Assembly: GCA_016213595.1 (NCBI GenBank)
Contig: JACRAA010000318.1
Location: 1-7,278 of the forward strand
Origin: Actinomycetota bacterium
Lineage (GTDB): Bacteria; Actinomycetota; Actinomycetes; Propionibacteriales; Propionibacteriaceae
Length of the DNA stretch: 7,278 bases
Reading direction: 5' to 3'
The notes beneath the pieces were generated by a model. The model was not told the DNA's origin and made no database searches. It was given only the letters and a program-made list of their open reading frames with translations. This document shows, one piece after another, positions 5,851-7,278 of this stretch; the first letter of the stretch is position 1; every line of letters begins with the position of its first letter. The translations under genes and the position numbers were made by a program.

Positions 5851-6938
5851 GGGTCGCGGTCACCGGCGCCGACGGCTTCCTCGGCTGGCACCTGCGCGTA
5901 CGGGCGAAGGCGCTGCGACCCGACCTCGAGGTCGTGCCCGTCAGCCAGGCGGACTGGCCCCGGCTGTCCGAGCTGCTCCGCGGCGTCGACGCGGTGGTCC
6001 ACGTCGCCGGCATCAACCGGGACACGGACGAGGCCGTCCGCGACGGCAACATCGCGCTGGCGAAGGACGTCGTCTCGGCGGCCAACGGTACGCCGCGGGT
6101 CGTCTACGCGAACTCGGTCCAGGTCGGGAACGGAACTCCGTACGCCCTCGGCAAGGCGGGCGCTGCGGACGTGCTGGGGGAGGCGTGTGCGGGTTGGGGG
6201 ACAAGGTTCACGGATGTGCGGCTGCCGAACCTCTTCGGGGAGCACGGCCGCTCGGCGTACAACTCGTTCGTGGCCACCTTCGCGGCCGCTGCTGTGGCGG
6301 GGGAGACCCCGTCGATCAGCGACCGGCCCATCGGGCTGCTGCACGCACAGGCCGCCGCTGAGGCCCTGCTGGAGGGCTTGTCGGGAGCGGGTGTCGTCGA
6401 GCCCGAACCGCACGCCACGTCGGTCCGCGAGGTGTGGGACACGTTCGAGGAGTTCCGGAGGGTGTACCAGGGGGCCGACGTCCCAGACGTCAACGACCCG
6501 TTCCGGCTGGACCTCTTCAACACGTACCGGGCGGCCCTCTTCCCGCGCGCCTACCCCAGGCCGCTCGCCCCGAGGTCGGACCAGCGCGGACGCCTCGTCG
6601 AGTCCGTACGCAGCCATGGTGAGGGCGGCCAGGTCTTCGTCTCGACGACGAAACCCGGCTTCACCCGCGGCGAGCACTTCCACCTGCGCAAGATCGAGCG
6701 GTTCGTCGTGCTGGCGGGCCGCGCCGAGATCGCGCTGCGCCGGGAGCTCACCGACGAGGTGGTGTCGTTCGTCGTGACCGGTGAGGACCCCGTCGCCATC
6801 GACATGCCGACGATGTGGACCCACAACATCACGGCCCTCGACGGCGAGGCGACGACCCTCTTCTGGACCAACGAGCTGTACGACCCGGAGGCGCCGGACA
6901 CGTACTGGGAGGACGTCCGCGGGAAGGGCCACGTCTGA
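5847..6938 (+). CDS. capF: Bifunctional C3-epimerase / C4-reductase (CapF/FnlB/WbjC type)
   Basis: This 363-aa protein has the two-domain CapF architecture. Domain 1 (about 1-240) is an NADPH-dependent reductase with Rossmann motif GADGFLG at 7-13, HVAGINRD at 52-59 and the catalytic YALGK at 99-103 (Tyr99, Lys103). Domain 2 (about 245-363) is a cupin with GEHFHLRKIERF at 275-286 (His277, His279 and Glu284 as likely metal ligands) and His326 in MWTHNI. In the known pathway the cupin epimerises C3 of the CapE product and the reductase then converts it to UDP-2-acetamido-2,6-dideoxy-L-talose. Length agrees with Staphylococcus CapF. The GTG start at 5847 overlaps the capE TGA, with GAGG at 5836-5839 seven nt upstream. 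All recognised active-site motifs are intact. It must work between CapE and CapG, and being encoded directly after capE fits that order. Confidence 0.93.
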   Translation: MRVAVTGADGFLGWHLRVRAKALRPDLEVVPVSQADWPRLSELLRGVDAVVHVAGINRDTDEAVRDGNIALAKDVVSAANGTPRVVYANSVQVGNGTPYALGKAGAADVLGEACAGWGTRFTDVRLPNLFGEHGRSAYNSFVATFAAAAVAGETPSISDRPIGLLHAQAAAEALLEGLSGAGVVEPEPHATSVREVWDTFEEFRRVYQGADVPDVNDPFRLDLFNTYRAALFPRAYPRPLAPRSDQRGRLVESVRSHGEGGQVFVSTTKPGFTRGEHFHLRKIERFVVLAGRAEIALRRELTDEVVSFVVTGEDPVAIDMPTMWTHNITALDGEATTLFWTNELYDPEAPDTYWEDVRGKGHV

Positions 6939-7023
6939 GCCGGACAGGCGCAGTGTCCCGGACACCGCGGTACGGACAGGTCCAGGACGGACACCAGCGG
7001 CCGCGGGTGCGAGGATGGCCCCT
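6939..7023. repeat. Short repeats and palindromes in the capF-capG gap
   Basis: Four copies of CGGACA start at 6941, 6959, 6973 and 6988, followed alternately by GG, CC, GG and CC, at 18-, 14- and 15-bp steps. The second copy is half of a perfect hyphenated palindrome, GTGTCC-C-GGACAC (6953-6965). A second palindrome, GTCC-A-GGAC, lies at 6980-6988. This is the only real gap in the operon. It could hold regulator sites, an mRNA hairpin modulating capG, or degenerate coding sequence; no convincing -10 is seen. Confidence 0.4.
7011..7014 (+). promoter_or_regulatory. Ribosome binding site deciding the capG start
   Basis: GAGG lies 9 nt before GTG at 7024 but touches the in-frame ATG at 7015, leaving no spacer. 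It therefore favours GTG 7024 as the start. If ATG 7015 is used instead, it would need to be leaderless or rely on the weaker GGG at 7005-7007. Confidence 0.45.
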
Positions 7024-7278
7024 GTGACGCGCGTGATGACGGTGGTGGGGACGCGGCCGGAGATCATCCGGCTCTCGGCGGTGATGAAGCGGCTCGACGA
7101 GACGCTCGACCACGTCCTCGTCCACACCGGCCAGAACTACGACCCCCTGCTCGGCGAGGTCTTCTTCCGTGACCTCGGCCTGCGGGCCCCTGACCGGCTC
7201 CTCAACGTCCGTACGGAGACGCTCGGGCAGGTGCTGGGCGACGTGCTGACCGGGACCGAGCAGGCGATCCGCGACTAC
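7024..7278 (+). CDS. capG: UDP-N-acetylglucosamine 2-epimerase family (CapG/FnlC type), N-terminal part
   Basis: The first 85 residues of a UDP-GlcNAc 2-epimerase-like protein are present; the gene runs off the window (the family is usually about 370-380 aa). Seen directly: VMTVVGTRPEIIRLS at 4-18 and VHTGQNYD at 33-40, both hallmarks of the family's N-terminal Rossmann half, and the FFRDLGLRAPDRLLN stretch at 47-61, which reads closer to CapG/FnlC than to WecB. In the known pathway CapG inverts C2 of the CapF product to give UDP-N-acetyl-L-fucosamine. Position after capF completes the capEFG order. GTG 7024 is preferred by RBS spacing; in-frame ATG 7015 would add three residues, and the frame stays open further upstream through the gap. 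WecB (UDP-ManNAc synthesis) is the alternative, made unlikely by context. Confidence 0.9.
   Translation, partial: MTRVMTVVGTRPEIIRLSAVMKRLDETLDHVLVHTGQNYDPLLGEVFFRDLGLRAPDRLLNVRTETLGQVLGDVLTGTEQAIRDY

Noticed and set aside
5319..7127. 602-aa open frame on the minus strand opposite capE, capF and capG
   Set aside because: It is antisense to three well-recognised genes, has Arg/Val-rich composition without family motifs, and is a by-product of high G+C where stops are rare.
1..7278. tRNA/rRNA genes, insertion sequences, attachment sites, CRISPR arrays
   Set aside because: I saw no transposase or integrase motifs, no terminal inverted repeats with target duplications, no regularly spaced long repeats and no tRNA-like folds; the window is nearly all coding.

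Overview
The window is high-GC DNA (roughly 70% G+C, strong third-position G/C, GTG starts alongside ATG) from what looks like an actinobacterium. A ClpC-type chaperone gene, a Pro/Trp-rich PrsW-like membrane protein and possible leaderless starts fit that group. I cannot name the genus from sequence alone.

Layout, left to right. (1) Positions 1-477 hold the 3' end of clpC, followed by a strong intrinsic terminator at 488-521. (2) Positions 658-1764 (+) encode a 368-aa PrsW-family intramembrane metalloprotease with a tryptophan-rich N-terminal tail. (3) Positions 1736-3439 (-) encode an uninterrupted 567-aa protein made of two family-2 glycosyltransferases in tandem. Its 3' end overlaps the 3' end of the protease gene by 29 bp (convergent), and each gene has a hairpin just past its stop, inside the other gene. 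(4) A 102-bp divergent intergenic region (3440-3541) contains a perfect 15-bp hyphenated palindrome. (5) Positions 3542-7278 (+) carry a polysaccharide operon: a WbuB-like GT4 glycosyltransferase, then capE, capF and the start of capG (cut by the window edge). wbuB/capE and capE/capF are joined by 4-nt stop/start overlaps (ATGA and GTGA). capG follows after an 85-bp gap with short repeats and palindromes.

Together, capE-capF-capG form the known three-enzyme route from UDP-GlcNAc to UDP-N-acetyl-L-fucosamine. The WbuB-like enzyme is the natural candidate to transfer that sugar to a lipid-linked oligosaccharide. The divergent double GT2 protein probably adds two further sugars to the same cell-surface glycan; its first domain resembles rhamnosyltransferases. 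The pathway itself is established; its use in this organism is inference.

The most unusual point is the double glycosyltransferase. The linker between its domains is Arg-rich and uses rare codons. One base fewer in a G5 run there would split it into a 304-aa and a 263-aa protein joined by a GTGA overlap, the same junction as capE/capF. It is therefore either a young fusion, a slippage site or a base-calling error. I found no clearly undescribed system, and no RNA genes, insertion sequences or CRISPR arrays. No gene-free stretch exceeds 300 bases.
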